From assembly GCA_028279275.1 (NCBI GenBank), contig JANQOB010000018.1, positions 486,819-550,818 on the forward strand: a stretch of DNA of 64,000 nt, read 5' to 3'. The position numbers and the translations under genes were made by a program. This document shows, piece by piece, positions 36,453 to 45,479 of this stretch. Each line of letters starts with the position of its first letter. Within the stretch, counting starts at the first letter, position 1. Origin of the DNA: Gammaproteobacteria bacterium (GTDB lineage Bacteria > Pseudomonadota > Gammaproteobacteria > UBA4575). The notes beneath the pieces were generated by a model, which saw only the letters and a list, made by a program, of their open reading frames with translations, searched no databases and had not been told where the DNA came from.

Positions 36453-37139
36453 ATGCTGGATACAATTTCAAATAATACTGCGTTATTAAATTTAATGAGG
36501 CTTACGAGTCCGTCATTACCGATTGGTGCGTTTGCCTATTCGCAGGGATTAGAGTTTGCCTGTGACCAGGAGTGGATTAAAGATGAGGATACCGCATTAG
36601 ATTGGATTTCTGGCTTGATGCGAAATTCCTTAGCCTATTTAGATTTACCTGTGTTATTGCGTTTGTATCAAGCTTGGCAGGATCATTCTATAGATAACGT
36701 AACTAGCTGGAGCAAGTTTTTACTTGCGTGCAGAGAATCACAGGAACTACGCGATGAAGATCAATACTTAGGTAAAGCATTATCCAAACTACTCATTGAT
36801 TTAAAAATTCAGCAAGCACGTGAAATACTTGATAAGCCACATACAACCTATGCAACTGCATTTTCTCTAGCATCAGTAGAATGGAGTGTTTCTAAGTACG
36901 ATTGTTGCACTGGTTTTTGTTGGGCTTGGTGTGAAAATCAGGTTAATGCAACCATCAAATTAATTCCACTTGGTCAAACGTCTGGACAACGAATGCTTTC
37001 AGCTCTTATAAGTGAGATTCCAAAAGCAATTGAAATAGCCGATGCGCTTGATGATGAAGATATAGGAAGTACTGCAGTAGGATTAGGAATTGCCAGTGCA
37101 AACCATGAAACACAATATAGTCGATTATTTAGATCGTAA
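36453..37139 (+). CDS. ureF: Urease accessory protein UreF
   Basis: A 228-residue helical UreF: LTSPSLPIGAFAYSQGLEFA, CRESQELRDEDQYLGKALSK, and IKLIPLGQTSGQRMLSALIS, all conserved. It bridges UreD-urease and UreG during nickel insertion. It is two bases after ureE and 14 before ureG. Confidence 0.92.
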   Translation: MLDTISNNTALLNLMRLTSPSLPIGAFAYSQGLEFACDQEWIKDEDTALDWISGLMRNSLAYLDLPVLLRLYQAWQDHSIDNVTSWSKFLLACRESQELRDEDQYLGKALSKLLIDLKIQQAREILDKPHTTYATAFSLASVEWSVSKYDCCTGFCWAWCENQVNATIKLIPLGQTSGQRMLSALISEIPKAIEIADALDDEDIGSTAVGLGIASANHETQYSRLFRS

Positions 37140-37153
37140 GTTAAGAGGTAGAT

Positions 37154-37762
37154 ATGTCGAAGCAAGTTCTTAGAGTTGGGGTGGGCGGTCCTGTTGGTTC
37201 TGGGAAAACCGCATTACTCAATGCACTGTGCATGGCAATGCGAGAAGATTATGAAATTGGCGTAGTTACGAATGATATTTATACACGTGAAGATGCCGAA
37301 TTTTTAATTAAACATGAGGCCTTATCCAAAGAACGGATTAAAGGTGTAGAAACAGGTGGCTGTCCTCACACTGCGATTAGAGAAGATGCTTCTATTAACT
37401 TAGCAGCCGTTGAGGAATTATGTAGTGAATTTCCTAAATTGGATTTTGTATTAGTAGAGAGTGGTGGAGATAATTTAAGTGCAACTTTTAGCCCTGAGCT
37501 ATCTGATCTCACGATTTATGTCATAGATGTAGCCGCTGGAGATAAGATTCCTCGAAAAGGTGGGCCAGGAATTACGAAATCTGACTTACTTGTGATTAAT
37601 AAAACAGATTTAGCACCTATGGTGGGTGCTTCATTAGAGGTTATGGATCGTGATGCAAAAAAGATGCGAGGTGAAAGACCTTTTGTATTTACCAATCTCA
37701 AATCACAAGATGGTTTAGATGAAGTAATACAATTTATAAAATCAAATGGGATGTTAAATTAA
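37154..37762 (+). CDS. ureG: Urease GTPase UreG
   Basis: A 202-residue SIMIBI-class GTPase: P-loop [31 protein letters not shown], the CPH motif in [19 protein letters not shown] that binds nickel, [18 protein letters not shown] and the base-specifying NKTD. It carries nickel from UreE to the urease complex. It is the last gene of the urea operon, convergent with the thioredoxin gene at 37774. Confidence 0.95.
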   Translation: MSKQVLRVGVGGPVGSGKTALLNALCMAMREDYEIGVVTNDIYTREDAEFLIKHEALSKERIKGVETGGCPHTAIREDASINLAAVEELCSEFPKLDFVLVESGGDNLSATFSPELSDLTIYVIDVAAGDKIPRKGGPGITKSDLLVINKTDLAPMVGASLEVMDRDAKKMRGERPFVFTNLKSQDGLDEVIQFIKSNGMLN

Positions 37763-37773
37763 AATCAAAATAC

Positions 37774-38271
37774 TTATCTGATGTTTAGCTTAATCCATTC
37801 ATTTAATAATTCTTCTTTTAATAATCCTTCAACCACTATCTTTTTATGTTTGGCATTGTATAAATAAGTACGGGGCAGTACCCCTGACCAATTCGGGTCT
37901 ATTTCAAATCTTAATTTTTCTGTAAATCCTTCGGCAAAAACCCAGTTTTCCGTGAATTCCAAACCATGTTGTTTGAGTGCATCATGAATTTCTTCGATTG
38001 CAGAAATATCATCTGACGAGATTAGAACAACGTTTAGGTTTTTGTATTGATCAATCTTGGCTTTTAATAGATCAAGTTCTTGAAAACAGGGCGGGCAATC
38101 AATAGACCAAAGTGCAAGTATGAATGGCTTATTTTTGTATTCTTGCTTAATTAATTCAAAGCTACCAAATGTGAGAGGCTTAATATCGGAATAACTAAAA
38201 TTCGAAGCAGTTAATAATAGGATTAGTATCATCCATTTGCTAAAAAGTTGATGTTTATTTTTATTAATCAT
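37774..38271 (-). CDS. TlpA-like periplasmic thioredoxin
   Basis: A 165-residue thioredoxin-fold protein with a signal or anchor segment (WMILILLLTASNFSYSD) and the active site SIDCPPCFQELDLL (CPPC). The fold continues through NLNVVLISSDDISAIEEIHD and VLPRTYLYNAKHKKIVVEGL. It probably reduces disulfides in the periplasm. It overlaps the BNR-repeat gene by 8 bases, and that protein has a CECC motif, so it may be the thioredoxin's substrate. Confidence 0.8.
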   Translation of the reverse strand: MINKNKHQLFSKWMILILLLTASNFSYSDIKPLTFGSFELIKQEYKNKPFILALWSIDCPPCFQELDLLKAKIDQYKNLNVVLISSDDISAIEEIHDALKQHGLEFTENWVFAEGFTEKLRFEIDPNWSGVLPRTYLYNAKHKKIVVEGLLKEELLNEWIKLNIR

Positions 38272-39487
38272 TGATAGGAATAAGCCGATACCCTTCTTTT
38301 TTGGTTAACCATGATAGAAAAACCTTGTTACCGCTATTAACAAGTAATGGATGATCAGAGTGATCTATTGTATTTGCGATTATCTTTTTATTTGACCAAT
38401 TAACGCCATTATCATTCGATGTGATTAATAGAACATCTGTTGATTTGCCATTAAACGCTTTCCAGGCAAGATATAGAGTATCATTGGTACTAATGATGTC
38501 CGGGTGCGCCGCACTTGCGGAACTATCGACTACCAACTGAGCAACATCATTTTCATCGAATACTTTGTTTTCTTTTAGATTGTAACGTTTATAAATAATA
38601 CCTTTATGTATGCTGCCTTGTGTAAACCAGGTAAGGTGCAAATAGTCTTCCCGGTCACGGGACATTGCCGGCCCATGATGAGGACATGAGTCAATATTCC
38701 AATCATCAAAAGTTACGCGTTGAAGCACAGGATTATTATTATTTGAGCTGAGCGTTACTAGAGCATGGTCTCGTGTATTTTCATTGAAAATATGTCTCCA
38801 CATAAAAGCCATGTCATTATTGTTCAACTCAGCATGTGCTAGTCGACAACATTCACAAGTTTCATCAGCAATTTTTCTGTTTTCTGAGAAAGAGCTTCCA
38901 CTATCTGTTGAAACAGCATAATAAAGTGCTGTTCCATTATATTTTTGCCCGTTTTCTTTAGCTTCTTTATTGTCGCGCTTGTCCAGCCAAGCTATAAATA
39001 ATTCATCTTTTGAATTGATAGCAAGCTCATCAAAACGGTGCCCAATTGGATCAAGATTGGTATTAATAGTAATAGGGTCTTGAAAATTTTCTCCTCCATC
39101 TAAAGAGCGAGAAAATCTAATATTTCCAGAATAAAAACCCTCCGTTTTTTCTGTCCAACTAACAAAAATATTTCCTTTTGAGTTTAAAACAACTTTTGGT
39201 CTGTTTTCTCCATTTGTATAAATGGTTTCCTCAATTGGATTGACCGCGATTGAAGGTAAATAAGTTTTTCCAAAGTCCTTTGAATGAGTAATGTAAACAT
39301 GATCATCTTTTTCATATACAAGCCACAAAATATTATCGTTGGAAAAAAATGGTGTAGGAGTATTTCCACAGTCTGGCGAAGTAATAGTGCAGTCAGATGT
39401 ATTTTTGGTTAATGAATCACCTAATGCATGATTCATTAAAAAGAAAATGATTAAGATAAATCTAAATAATAGCTTAGTGATGTGCAT
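38264..39487 (-). CDS. BNR-repeat (sialidase-fold) protein with a CECC motif
   Basis: A 407-residue secreted beta-propeller with several Asp-box repeats (HSKDFGKTYLPSI, SRSLDGGENFQDP, STDSGSSFSENRK, SNDNGVNWSNKKI). It carries DETCECCRLAHAEL and DSCPHHGPAMSRD, motifs shared by a group of propellers usually annotated as exo-alpha-sialidase. No catalytic sialidase residues are evident, so enzymatic sialidase activity is doubtful; the Cys/His motifs suggest metal or haem binding. It has an N-terminal signal sequence and is co-transcribed with the thioredoxin. It is divergent from the TonB-dependent receptor. Confidence 0.75.
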   Translation of the reverse strand: MHITKLLFRFILIIFFLMNHALGDSLTKNTSDCTITSPDCGNTPTPFFSNDNILWLVYEKDDHVYITHSKDFGKTYLPSIAVNPIEETIYTNGENRPKVVLNSKGNIFVSWTEKTEGFYSGNIRFSRSLDGGENFQDPITINTNLDPIGHRFDELAINSKDELFIAWLDKRDNKEAKENGQKYNGTALYYAVSTDSGSSFSENRKIADETCECCRLAHAELNNNDMAFMWRHIFNENTRDHALVTLSSNNNNPVLQRVTFDDWNIDSCPHHGPAMSRDREDYLHLTWFTQGSIHKGIIYKRYNLKENKVFDENDVAQLVVDSSASAAHPDIISTNDTLYLAWKAFNGKSTDVLLITSNDNGVNWSNKKIIANTIDHSDHPLLVNSGNKVFLSWLTKKEGYRLIPIND

Positions 39488-39560
39488 TATGTTGACGCGT
39501 ACTTTCTTCTATGAAACAGCATATTCATAGCGACTAGAAAAAAATATATGCATTTAGGGC

Positions 39561-39583
39561 TGCGGCAATAAACCGCATGTTTT
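39561..39583 (+). terminator. T-tailed hairpin upstream of the receptor gene
   Basis: TGCGG (39561-39565) pairs with CCGCA (39573-39577), followed by TGTTTTT. It lies 55-77 bases before the receptor ATG with no gene upstream on this strand. It could act as an attenuator in the 5' leader, but the stem is only five pairs. Confidence 0.35.
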
Positions 39584-39637
39584 TGTAGCGATAATTACAC
39601 TATAAAGAGGATAAAAATATTTGGGGAAAAGAAAAAA

Positions 39638-41908
39638 ATGAAATTTCGATTTCAATGTATTGTAAAAATCCTGATTGCTTTGTTTTTGTTGGGCACCTTT
39701 ACTTCGTCTTTTGCTGAGAACGTACTGGATACAATGATAATAGAAGATCAGTTATTCAAAGACACTACTGTAGTAAGTCCTACCTCTACAATTACTGCCG
39801 AAGATTTAGAAAAAGTTAATATCATCACAACAGAAGATGCGATTGCTTTAGAGCCAAGTTTAATTGTGCGTCGCCGATTTATTGGTGATCCAAATGGAGT
39901 TATAGGGATACGTGGTTCAAATATGTTTCAAGGTCATCGCTCATTAATTTTTGTGGATGGATTGCCACTACATTACCACTTACAGACACGTTTTTCTGGT
40001 GCGCCTCGTTGGTCATTAGTGGCGCCAAATGAAATTGATAATGTAGATGTAATTTATGGCCCGTTCTCCGCAGAGTATTCCGGTAATTCAATGGGTGGTG
40101 TAGTGAATATTAGAACTAAGCGACCTGTTGGCAGAAAGTTCACCATACAAGGTAATCTTTTTAGTCAGGATTTTAGTGAACTAGGTACTAGCGATGATTT
40201 CAATGGAGGAAAAGTTTTTGCTTCTTATGAAGATAAGTTTGGTGATCTATCAGTTTTTGCTTCTTATAATCATCTTGAAAATGAAAGCCAGCCACAAACT
40301 TTCTTTTTTTCTGAACCTGGCGGTGGTGTAGGTGTGGCAGTTAACGGTGCAATTAATGGAATAGATGAATCCGAAAATGTAGGTATATATTTCGGAGACA
40401 ATGGCGAGGAACAGGCTCAAAGTGATCTATATAAATTAAAACTGGGTTACGACATCGGGTTATTTCAACTTCGTAGTTCTATCGCTTATGAAAATAGAGA
40501 TCGAGAGCTTAAAGATCTAAACAGTTATTTAACTGATGCTACTGGTAATACGATATGGGACGGGGACATTAATGTAAATGGAATTGACTACAATGTCCGT
40601 GGCAGTAACTTTCAAGAGAGAGATCAGCAAAGAGAAAGTGTTTTATTTGGTTTAGGTTTGAGTGGGCCGGTTGGAGTCAAGGATTGGTTATTTGATATTT
40701 ATTATACTGATTTTGAAATTATTAAAGATCGTGAAATTCGTTCTGCTCGAAATCCAGATGATCCTGATTTCATTGCACAAAATGCTGCATTTAATGGTCG
40801 TCTTACAAATGCGGATGATACGGGTTGGGAAACCTTTGATGTAAAGGCAGGTACAGAATCACTATTTGGAAATGATCGCGCTCGCTTATCAATAGGCTAC
40901 CATTATGATGAATATGAATTATCCATTGAGCCTTATAACTATGATGCAGTAAATGGAATTCGTGGAACTGAGCGAACTGCGAGCGGGGGAGAAACCAGTA
41001 CACAAGCTTTATTTGCACAGTTCGGATATGCATTGTCTGATCAATTTGATCTTGCGTTAGGACTTCGTTACGAAGACTGGGAAACAAAAAATGGTTTTAA
41101 TGGAACAACACGAGTAGATCGTAGAGATGAACAAGAATTCTCGCCAAAGTTTTCACTTGGCTATTTTCCAGCAAATGATCTAACTTTTCGCTATTCCTTG
41201 GCTCGTGCAGTGAGATTTCCAATCGTTGAAGAGTTGTATCGAAATGAGTCGACTGGCGATCGTCAATTTGTATCAGATCCGAATTTAGAGCCAGAGGATG
41301 GAATACATCATAATTTTTCAGTTGAAAAAGACATAGACAAAGGCTCGATGAAGGTAAATCTTTTTTATGAAGAAGTAGAAGATGTAATTTTTACATTTTC
41401 TGCAGTAGACCTTGATAATAACTCTATTACTACAACACTTCCTGTAGATGAAGTAGAAACTTATGGTGCAGAATTCGTATATAACCAGCGTCGCATACTT
41501 GGTTCACCATTTGATATGCGTTTTAATGTTTCTTATACCGAGGCAGAAATCACTAAGAACAGACTGAATCCAAGTATAGAAGGTGGGCAATTTCCACGTA
41601 TTCCTGACTGGCGTTCGAATCTTCTACTTACATATAATTACAGTCATGCATTAGATTTTAGTACGAGTGTTCGGTATGCATCAAATAGTTACGGCGAGTT
41701 AGATAATAGTGATCGTGCTAGTAATGTATTTGGTGCACAAGATGAATTTCTCTTCTTTAATATCAAAACAAACTGGAAAGCAAGTGAAAACTTGAGACTT
41801 GCTATGGGTGTGGATAATCTTTTTAATGAAGAGGCTTATGTTTTCCATCCATGGCCAAATAGAACTTTCTTCTTAGAGGGTACATATACTTTTGGTGAGG
41901 AAATTTAA
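39638..41908 (+). CDS. TonB-dependent receptor of unknown substrate
   Basis: A 756-residue outer-membrane receptor. A signal peptide (ILIALFLLGTFTSSFAEN) leads to a TonB-box-like region (DTMIIEDQLF), then a plug domain (GVIGIRGSNMFQGHRSLIFV, VDVIYGPFSAEYSGNSMGG). The 22-strand barrel ends with TFFLEGTYTFGEEI. LARAVRFPIVEELYRNES and DPNLEPEDG are the conserved barrel positions. It lacks the haem-receptor FRAP box. Its position between the urease operon and amide genes raises nickel as a possible substrate, and the divergent CECC propeller/TlpA pair suggests a metal link. This is inference only. Confidence 0.85.
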   Translation: MKFRFQCIVKILIALFLLGTFTSSFAENVLDTMIIEDQLFKDTTVVSPTSTITAEDLEKVNIITTEDAIALEPSLIVRRRFIGDPNGVIGIRGSNMFQGHRSLIFVDGLPLHYHLQTRFSGAPRWSLVAPNEIDNVDVIYGPFSAEYSGNSMGGVVNIRTKRPVGRKFTIQGNLFSQDFSELGTSDDFNGGKVFASYEDKFGDLSVFASYNHLENESQPQTFFFSEPGGGVGVAVNGAINGIDESENVGIYFGDNGEEQAQSDLYKLKLGYDIGLFQLRSSIAYENRDRELKDLNSYLTDATGNTIWDGDINVNGIDYNVRGSNFQERDQQRESVLFGLGLSGPVGVKDWLFDIYYTDFEIIKDREIRSARNPDDPDFIAQNAAFNGRLTNADDTGWETFDVKAGTESLFGNDRARLSIGYHYDEYELSIEPYNYDAVNGIRGTERTASGGETSTQALFAQFGYALSDQFDLALGLRYEDWETKNGFNGTTRVDRRDEQEFSPKFSLGYFPANDLTFRYSLARAVRFPIVEELYRNESTGDRQFVSDPNLEPEDGIHHNFSVEKDIDKGSMKVNLFYEEVEDVIFTFSAVDLDNNSITTTLPVDEVETYGAEFVYNQRRILGSPFDMRFNVSYTEAEITKNRLNPSIEGGQFPRIPDWRSNLLLTYNYSHALDFSTSVRYASNSYGELDNSDRASNVFGAQDEFLFFNIKTNWKASENLRLAMGVDNLFNEEAYVFHPWPNRTFFLEGTYTFGEEI

Positions 41909-41930
41909 GCTGCTCCTATTGTTAACTTTC

Positions 41931-42026
41931 AGTGCGTAAAAAAAGTTTTTAGTGCATAAAAATAGCTAAAAACCAAATTAATAGTGATTTTCTGCTTATA
42001 TTGCACGTTTTTTTTTAGTGCATAAA
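41931..42026 (+). promoter_or_regulatory. AGTGCATAAA boxes upstream of fmdA
   Basis: AGTGCGTAAA (41931-41940), AGTGCATAAA (41951-41960, exactly 20 bp later, two helical turns) and AGTGCATAAA (42017-42026) precede the sigma-54 promoter. A TGCAC (42002-42006) forms an inverted pair with the third box. The same box appears before the binding-protein gene at 44220. This is a likely activator-binding array. Confidence 0.6.
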
Positions 42027-42028
42027 TT

Positions 42029-42045
42029 TTGGCACGAATTGTGCT
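42029..42045 (+). promoter_or_regulatory. Sigma-54 promoter of fmdA
   Basis: TTGGCACG-AATT-GTGCT (42029-42045) has the -24 GG and -12 GC separated by 10 bases. Only the first T of the usual TTGC differs. Start of transcription would be near 42056, and GAAGGAG lies before the fmdA ATG at 42130. Confidence 0.75.
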
Positions 42046-42129
42046 CCTAGTAATTAAAACTATTCATTGTTCTTGTTAGTAACAGCAACAGATCAGTGAT
42101 AAGAATAATTACAGAAGGAGATTCCTGGC

Positions 42130-43356
42130 ATGATCGAAACCCTCATTGAAGTAGATTTTAAAAAAGCTCCCGAAGAACAATCAGATATCCTGCACAACCG
42201 CTGGCATCCAGATATTCCATTTTGTCGTGTTGTACAACCGGGCGATGAATTTAGAGTGGAATGTATCGATTGGACGGGTGGGCAAATTGAAAATGATGAC
42301 AGTGCAAATGATGTTCGCGATGTTGACTTAACTAAGGTTCATTATTTAAGTGGTCCCATTAAAGTTGAAGGAGCAAAGGCCGGAGATCTTCTCGTTGTAG
42401 ATATTTTAGATGTTGGTGTTTTGGCAGAATCAGCTTGGGGCTTCACTGGATTTTTTGCGCGTGAAAATGGTGGCGGCTTTTTAACTGAGCATTTTCCTGA
42501 AGCGCGAAAAGCCTGTTGGGACTTCAGTGGTGTATGGGCATCCAGCCGACATATTCCTCAAGTTAAATTTCCAGGAACAATGCACCCCGGACTTATAGGA
42601 TGTTTGCCTTCGGCTGAATTACTCGCCGAATGGAATGCACGTGAAGCAGAGTTAGTTAGTAGCGACCCCGAACGTATTCCTCCCCTAGCCGCTTTGCCCT
42701 ATGCCGATACAGCAGTAATGGGCACACTTGAAGGTGCTGCACGTGATAAAGCGGCTGCTGAAGCGGCAAGAACAGTTCCGCCTAGAGAACACGGAGGTAA
42801 CTGCGATATTAAAAACTTATCGCGTGGCTCCACGGTTTATTTCCCTGTCTATGTAGATGGTGCAGGATTATCTATGGGCGACATTCATTTCTCACAAGGT
42901 GATGGTGAAATTACATTTTGTGGTGCGATCGAAATGGCGGGTTATCTCGATATTCGCGTAAACATCATTAAGGGTGGAATGGAGAAATATTCTGTTGTAA
43001 ACCCAATTTTCAAGCCAAGCAAAATTGACCCGACTTTTTCTGACTATTTAATTTTTGAAGGGATATCGGTTGACGAAGACGGTAAGCAGTACTACTTAGA
43101 TCCTCATGTGGCATACCGAAGAGCATGTCTAAATGCGATTGAGTACATGAAAAAATTTGGCTTCACCGGTGCACAAGGTTACGGAATTTTAGGCACAGCA
43201 CCTGTTGAGGGACATATCAGTGGTGTTGTAGATATACCCAATGCTTGTGCAACCTTATGGCTGCCTACCGGAATATTTGATTTTGATATTAATATCACTC
43301 CAGATGGACCTATTAATTATGTAACGGGCAATGAAGACCTTGCAGAAACTTCATAG
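42130..43356 (+). CDS. fmdA: Formamidase/acetamidase
   Basis: A 408-residue FmdA_AmdA-family amidase that releases ammonium from formamide or acetamide. Conserved parts include NRWHPDIPFCRVVQPGDEFR, FPGTMHPGLIGCLPSAELL, REHGGNCDIKNLSRGSTVYF and the GAGLSMGDIHFSQGDGEITF segment with metal ligands. The length equals that of the Methylophilus enzyme. It is followed by fmdB after nine bases, the same order as in known fmd operons, and stands behind a sigma-54 promoter, implying use under nitrogen limitation. Confidence 0.93.
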   Translation: MIETLIEVDFKKAPEEQSDILHNRWHPDIPFCRVVQPGDEFRVECIDWTGGQIENDDSANDVRDVDLTKVHYLSGPIKVEGAKAGDLLVVDILDVGVLAESAWGFTGFFARENGGGFLTEHFPEARKACWDFSGVWASSRHIPQVKFPGTMHPGLIGCLPSAELLAEWNAREAELVSSDPERIPPLAALPYADTAVMGTLEGAARDKAAAEAARTVPPREHGGNCDIKNLSRGSTVYFPVYVDGAGLSMGDIHFSQGDGEITFCGAIEMAGYLDIRVNIIKGGMEKYSVVNPIFKPSKIDPTFSDYLIFEGISVDEDGKQYYLDPHVAYRRACLNAIEYMKKFGFTGAQGYGILGTAPVEGHISGVVDIPNACATLWLPTGIFDFDINITPDGPINYVTGNEDLAETS

Positions 43357-43365
43357 GTAAATGTC

Positions 43366-43680
43366 ATGCCGTTATATAGCTACCAATGTTCGGTGCATGG
43401 CGAGTTCATGCAATTTAAATCAATAAGTAGCCGCAACGAGGCTACTTATTGCCCTGACTGCAATATGCTTGCTGAAAGATTTCTTACCGCGCCCAATTTG
43501 AGTGTGATGTCGGATACCAACCGGAAGGCTTGGCAACGTAATGAAAAAAGTATGCATGAGCCTAAACGAATATCCAGGACGCATGTTCATACACATGATC
43601 ATAGCCATGATCACTCAAATACACATTCACAACTAACATTTTCGAAAAACAGTAAACGCCCTTGGATGCTGGGACATTAG
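43366..43680 (+). CDS. fmdB: FmdB-family zinc-ribbon protein with His-rich tail
   Basis: A 104-residue protein. The N-terminus is an FmdB zinc ribbon: YSYQCSVHGEF and the CPDC knuckle in EATYCPDCNMLAERF. The FmdB ribbon normally has two CxxC pairs; here the first is C-x2-H (CSVH). The C-terminal half has HVHTHDHSHDHSNTHS, a run suited to binding zinc or nickel, which is not standard for the family. In Methylophilus FmdB is thought to regulate the fmd genes; the molecular role is unsettled. Confidence 0.85.
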   Translation: MPLYSYQCSVHGEFMQFKSISSRNEATYCPDCNMLAERFLTAPNLSVMSDTNRKAWQRNEKSMHEPKRISRTHVHTHDHSHDHSNTHSQLTFSKNSKRPWMLGH

Positions 43681-43711
43681 ATTTTAGTTCATTATATGTA
43701 GTGAGATAGTT

Positions 43712-43984
43712 ATGCGTACATATAAACAAGCGCATAAAAATCCAAACCGTATTCGCTATGGATGGCGAATTTCTCAAGCAGGTTATCATATGGTAGATAG
43801 TTCTGCGCGTGAAATAATTATGAAAATTCTTGTAATGCGAAGAAGTGGCTACAGTTTTGAAAAAATAAAAAATGCATTAGAAGAACAAAAATTAGAAAGT
43901 CCTCGTAAATCTTCTTGGCATTGTGCAACAATAAAGAAAATTGTTTCCACGAATAAAAGTTCTCTTCCTCAGATAGATCTCTGA
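43712..43984 (+). CDS. Small recombinase-domain-like helical protein
   Basis: A 90-residue basic protein: YGWRISQAGYHMVDSSAREI, MKILVMRRSGYSFEKIKNAL, and HCATIKKIVSTNK. This resembles the small helical Recombinase domain that follows the catalytic part of large serine recombinases (WxxxTIxxIL-type ending), but no catalytic domain is present. It sits between fmdB and the amide-transporter promoter, so a DNA-binding regulatory role is more plausible than mobility. Family assignment is tentative. Confidence 0.6.
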   Translation: MRTYKQAHKNPNRIRYGWRISQAGYHMVDSSAREIIMKILVMRRSGYSFEKIKNALEEQKLESPRKSSWHCATIKKIVSTNKSSLPQIDL

Positions 43985-44077
43985 ATATAATTAAAATTCA
44001 TTCGAAGGTATTTTGCGCGTAAGCGCATATATCTTATCTATTTATTTGACAAAAAAGTCTTTACAAAAACATTTTTT

Positions 44078-44106
44078 GTGCACGAGGTAATTATTTAGTG
44101 CATAAA
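44078..44106 (+). promoter_or_regulatory. AGTGCATAAA box with inverted partner upstream of fmdD
   Basis: TTGTGCAC (44077-44084) is an inverted relative of AGTGCATAAA (44097-44106), which is identical to two boxes before fmdA. The pair lies 55-85 bases upstream of the sigma-54 promoter at 44161. Conservation of the box at both operons points to one activator. Confidence 0.55.
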
Positions 44107-44160
44107 AAATTTATTTTTTTAAAAATTTTAAAATATATATGAAAAAAATAATTTAAAAAA

Positions 44161-44177
44161 TTGGCACTGTAATTGCA
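44161..44177 (+). promoter_or_regulatory. Sigma-54 promoter of the amide transporter operon
   Basis: TTGGCACT-GTAA-TTGCA (44161-44177) matches the sigma-54 consensus at nearly every conserved base, with 10 bases between GG and GC. Start of transcription would be near 44188, 30 bases before the gene at 44220. Confidence 0.85.
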
Positions 44178-44219
44178 TTGTAAGTTTTGAATATTTTCTT
44201 TTATAAATAGAGGCTAACA

Positions 44220-45458
44220 ATGTTAATTAAAAAAATGATGAGAAAATACTTTCTGTATTTTTCAGTATTAGTTCTATATTCACTTTCAGTAAGCAGTGTT
44301 TACTCCAATGAGTATCCAACGGCTGAGGTGAATACCACAGGATTAGCTGTAACAGATACAGAAGTTACTGTCGGTATATTACATTCCGTAACCGGGACCA
44401 TGGCGATTAGTGAGTCTGGCTCTGTTGAAGCAGAAAAGCTTGCAATTAAACAAATTAATGACGCAGGTGGAGTGCTAGGCAGACAAATTAAAGTCATTCA
44501 AGAAGATGGCGCAAGTGACTGGCCGACTTTTGCTGAGAAAGCTCGCAAATTATTGGTTAATGACAAAGTTGCAGCTGTATTTGGGTGTTGGACTTCAGCA
44601 TCCAGAAAAGCAGTTTTACCCGTTTTCGAAAAAGAAAATGGAATGCTTTATTACCCAACTTTTTATGAAGGTCTTGAACAATCCAAAAACGTTATTTACA
44701 CAGGACAAGAAGCCACTCAACAGATTATTGCAGGTTTAGATTGGGTTGCTGAAGAAAAGGATGCGAAAACATTTTATCTAATTGGATCTGATTACATTTG
44801 GCCGCGTACCTCAAACAAAATTGCACGCAAGCATATTGAAAATGTTTTAGGCGGCAAAGTTGTAGGTGAGGAATATTATCCTCTTGGCCATACAAATTTT
44901 GGTTCTTTGATTAACAAAATAAAATTAAAGAAGCCTGATGTAATTTATAGCATTGTCGTTGGAGGTAGTAACGTCTCTTGGTACAAGCAGTTGAAAGCAG
45001 CAGGCATCACATCTGATAAGTGGACCCTGCTCACCATTTCTGTAACAGAAGACGAGATGTTAGGCATTGGCGGTGAAAATGTAGAAGGATTCTATGCGGC
45101 AATGAAATATTTCCAGTCTTTAGATAACCCTAACAATAAGGAATTCGTTAAAGCCTTTAAGGAAATGTGGGGTGAAGACAGTGTAATTGGAGATGTGACT
45201 CAGGCTGCCTATCTAGGCCCATGGTTATGGAAACTTGCAGTGGAAAAAGCAGGAAGCTTTGATATCGATAAGATCGCTGAAGCATCAGATGGAATTGAGT
45301 TTGACAAAGCACCTGAGGGGTATGTTCGCATACATGATTCTAATCACCATTTATGGAGTAAAACCAGAATCGGTAGGGCCAGGGAAGATGGCCAATTTGA
45401 TGTGATTTGGGAATCAGATTTGATTGAACCGAATCCATTCCCCGAAGGTTATCAATAA
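44220..45458 (+). CDS. fmdD: Amide/urea-type ABC transporter substrate-binding protein
   Basis: A 412-residue periplasmic protein of the UrtA/FmdD family. It has an N-terminal signal (YFLYFSVLVLYSLSVSSVYS), then VTVGILHSVTGTMAISESGS, EDGASDWPTFAEKARKLL, AAVFGCWTSASRKAVLPVFE, GSDYIWPRTSNKIARKHI and HDSNHHLWSKTRIGRAREDG. It is a paralogue of UrtA at 26900. Position behind fmdA/fmdB favours formamide or short-chain amides as ligand, as for Methylophilus FmdD, but urea cannot be excluded. Confidence 0.87.
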   Translation: MLIKKMMRKYFLYFSVLVLYSLSVSSVYSNEYPTAEVNTTGLAVTDTEVTVGILHSVTGTMAISESGSVEAEKLAIKQINDAGGVLGRQIKVIQEDGASDWPTFAEKARKLLVNDKVAAVFGCWTSASRKAVLPVFEKENGMLYYPTFYEGLEQSKNVIYTGQEATQQIIAGLDWVAEEKDAKTFYLIGSDYIWPRTSNKIARKHIENVLGGKVVGEEYYPLGHTNFGSLINKIKLKKPDVIYSIVVGGSNVSWYKQLKAAGITSDKWTLLTISVTEDEMLGIGGENVEGFYAAMKYFQSLDNPNNKEFVKAFKEMWGEDSVIGDVTQAAYLGPWLWKLAVEKAGSFDIDKIAEASDGIEFDKAPEGYVRIHDSNHHLWSKTRIGRAREDGQFDVIWESDLIEPNPFPEGYQ

Positions 45459-45479
45459 TGATTTAGTTTGCCCCCGCTC

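Noticed and set aside
43712..43984. Reading the recombinase-like gene as evidence of a mobile element
   Set aside because: There is no catalytic recombinase domain, no inverted repeats and no target duplication around it; composition matches the neighbours.
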